The position numbers and the translations under genes were made by a program. A stretch of DNA of 53,004 nucleotides, taken from NCBI GenBank assembly GCA_947500825.1, contig CANMTR010000015.1, positions 1 to 53,004 of the forward strand. Direction: 5' to 3'. Below are positions 52,904-53,004 of the stretch, piece after piece; the first letter of the stretch is position 1; the number at the start of each line of letters is the position of its first letter. The notes below the pieces were generated by a model, which made no database searches, was not told where the DNA came from, and was given only the letters and a program-made list of their open reading frames with translations. Source of the DNA: an uncultured Paracoccaceae bacterium (lineage in GTDB: Bacteria > Pseudomonadota > Alphaproteobacteria > Rhodobacterales > Rhodobacteraceae).

Positions 52904-53004
52904 CGCCCCGTAGGGGCGGGAAAATAACGCCCCGTAGGGGCGGGAAAATAACGCCCCGTAGGGGCGGGAAAATAACGCCCCGTAGGGGCGGGAAAATAAC
53001 GCCC
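52904..53004 (+). repeat. 24-bp hairpin tandem repeat, at least four copies
   Basis: Four exact units (52904-52927, 52928-52951, 52952-52975, 52976-52999) and the start of a fifth, cut by the window edge. Each unit is CGCCCC-GTA-GGGGCG followed by GGAAAATAA. The array starts on the base after the TAG of the mrp-operon gene. Each unit resembles a short terminator hairpin with an A-rich tail. Confidence 0.95.

Noticed and set aside
5000-53000. Long open frames opposite most genes, some above 500 codons
   Set aside because: They are mirror frames created by very high third-position G/C in the real genes; their products are Arg/Pro/Ala-rich and have no domains or ribosome sites.
52904-53004. CRISPR array
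   Set aside because: The 24-bp units follow each other without any spacers and no cas gene is present.

Overview
The window is GC-rich chromosomal DNA with nearly saturated G/C at third codon positions. It most resembles an alphaproteobacterium of the Rhodobacteraceae (Roseobacter/Paracoccus group). Pointers are the Rhodobacterales-type IS5 transposase relic, a single-domain xylose ABC ATPase, RpiR-type inositol control with GGAA-N6-TTCC boxes, VPLPA-type C-terminal sorting signals, the DUF3306/TorD/polyferredoxin formate dehydrogenase accessory set, and secE-nusG-rplK-rplA. No family was confirmed by a search; all calls come from reading motifs.

Layout. 1-541: decayed IS3 transposase fragment. 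542-2848: MHYT-domain hybrid histidine kinase. 3230-4873: dead IS5 element with a dead IS3 element inside it. 4953-9577: xylose ABC importer (xylF-xylH-xylG, minus strand) with a divergent ROK regulator. 9818-14648: membrane PilZ protein, small unknowns, a Crp/Fnr regulator, a GDSL esterase with a VPLPA anchor, and an orphan glycine betaine-type binding protein. 14735-17649: DUF427, an ABC1/UbiB-like kinase and a flippase-like membrane protein. 17657-20249: GT-C-like membrane protein and GT2 glycosyltransferase. 20569-29099: myo-inositol uptake and catabolism locus, mostly broken. 29234-37542: Tat-exported PhoX-type phosphatase, alpha/beta hydrolase, CBS protein, amidase and two CNNM/CorC-like proteins. 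37880-38608: second VPLPA-CTERM protein with a clear terminator. 38713-43350: class III aminotransferase fused to an acyl-ACP-reductase-like domain, divergent from a flavin amine oxidase. 43446-45577: rplA, rplK, nusG, secE. 45704-47775: cardiolipin synthase and an EEP-family nuclease/phosphatase. 47772-51080: TorD, DUF3306 and a polyferredoxin. 51145-52903: DUF6494, Mrp and a small conserved protein. 52904-end: tandem hairpin repeat running off the window.

The three strongest observations are these. (1) The inositol locus carries at least six internal or terminal deletions, about five single-base frameshifts and one nonsense codon; only iolE and one Gfo/Idh dehydrogenase look intact, yet both IolR-type boxes survive. 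Two compensating frameshifts leave one open frame that joins an ABC ATPase to the IolC kinase. (2) The 884-residue aminotransferase/acyl-reductase fusion keeps both the PLP lysine and the cysteine expected of acyl-ACP reductases, so it could convert an acyl thioester to an aldehyde and then to an amine. (3) Four separate intergenic places carry tandem 24-29 bp units with a short GC-rich hairpin, three of them touching a stop codon. No tRNA, rRNA or CRISPR array was seen.
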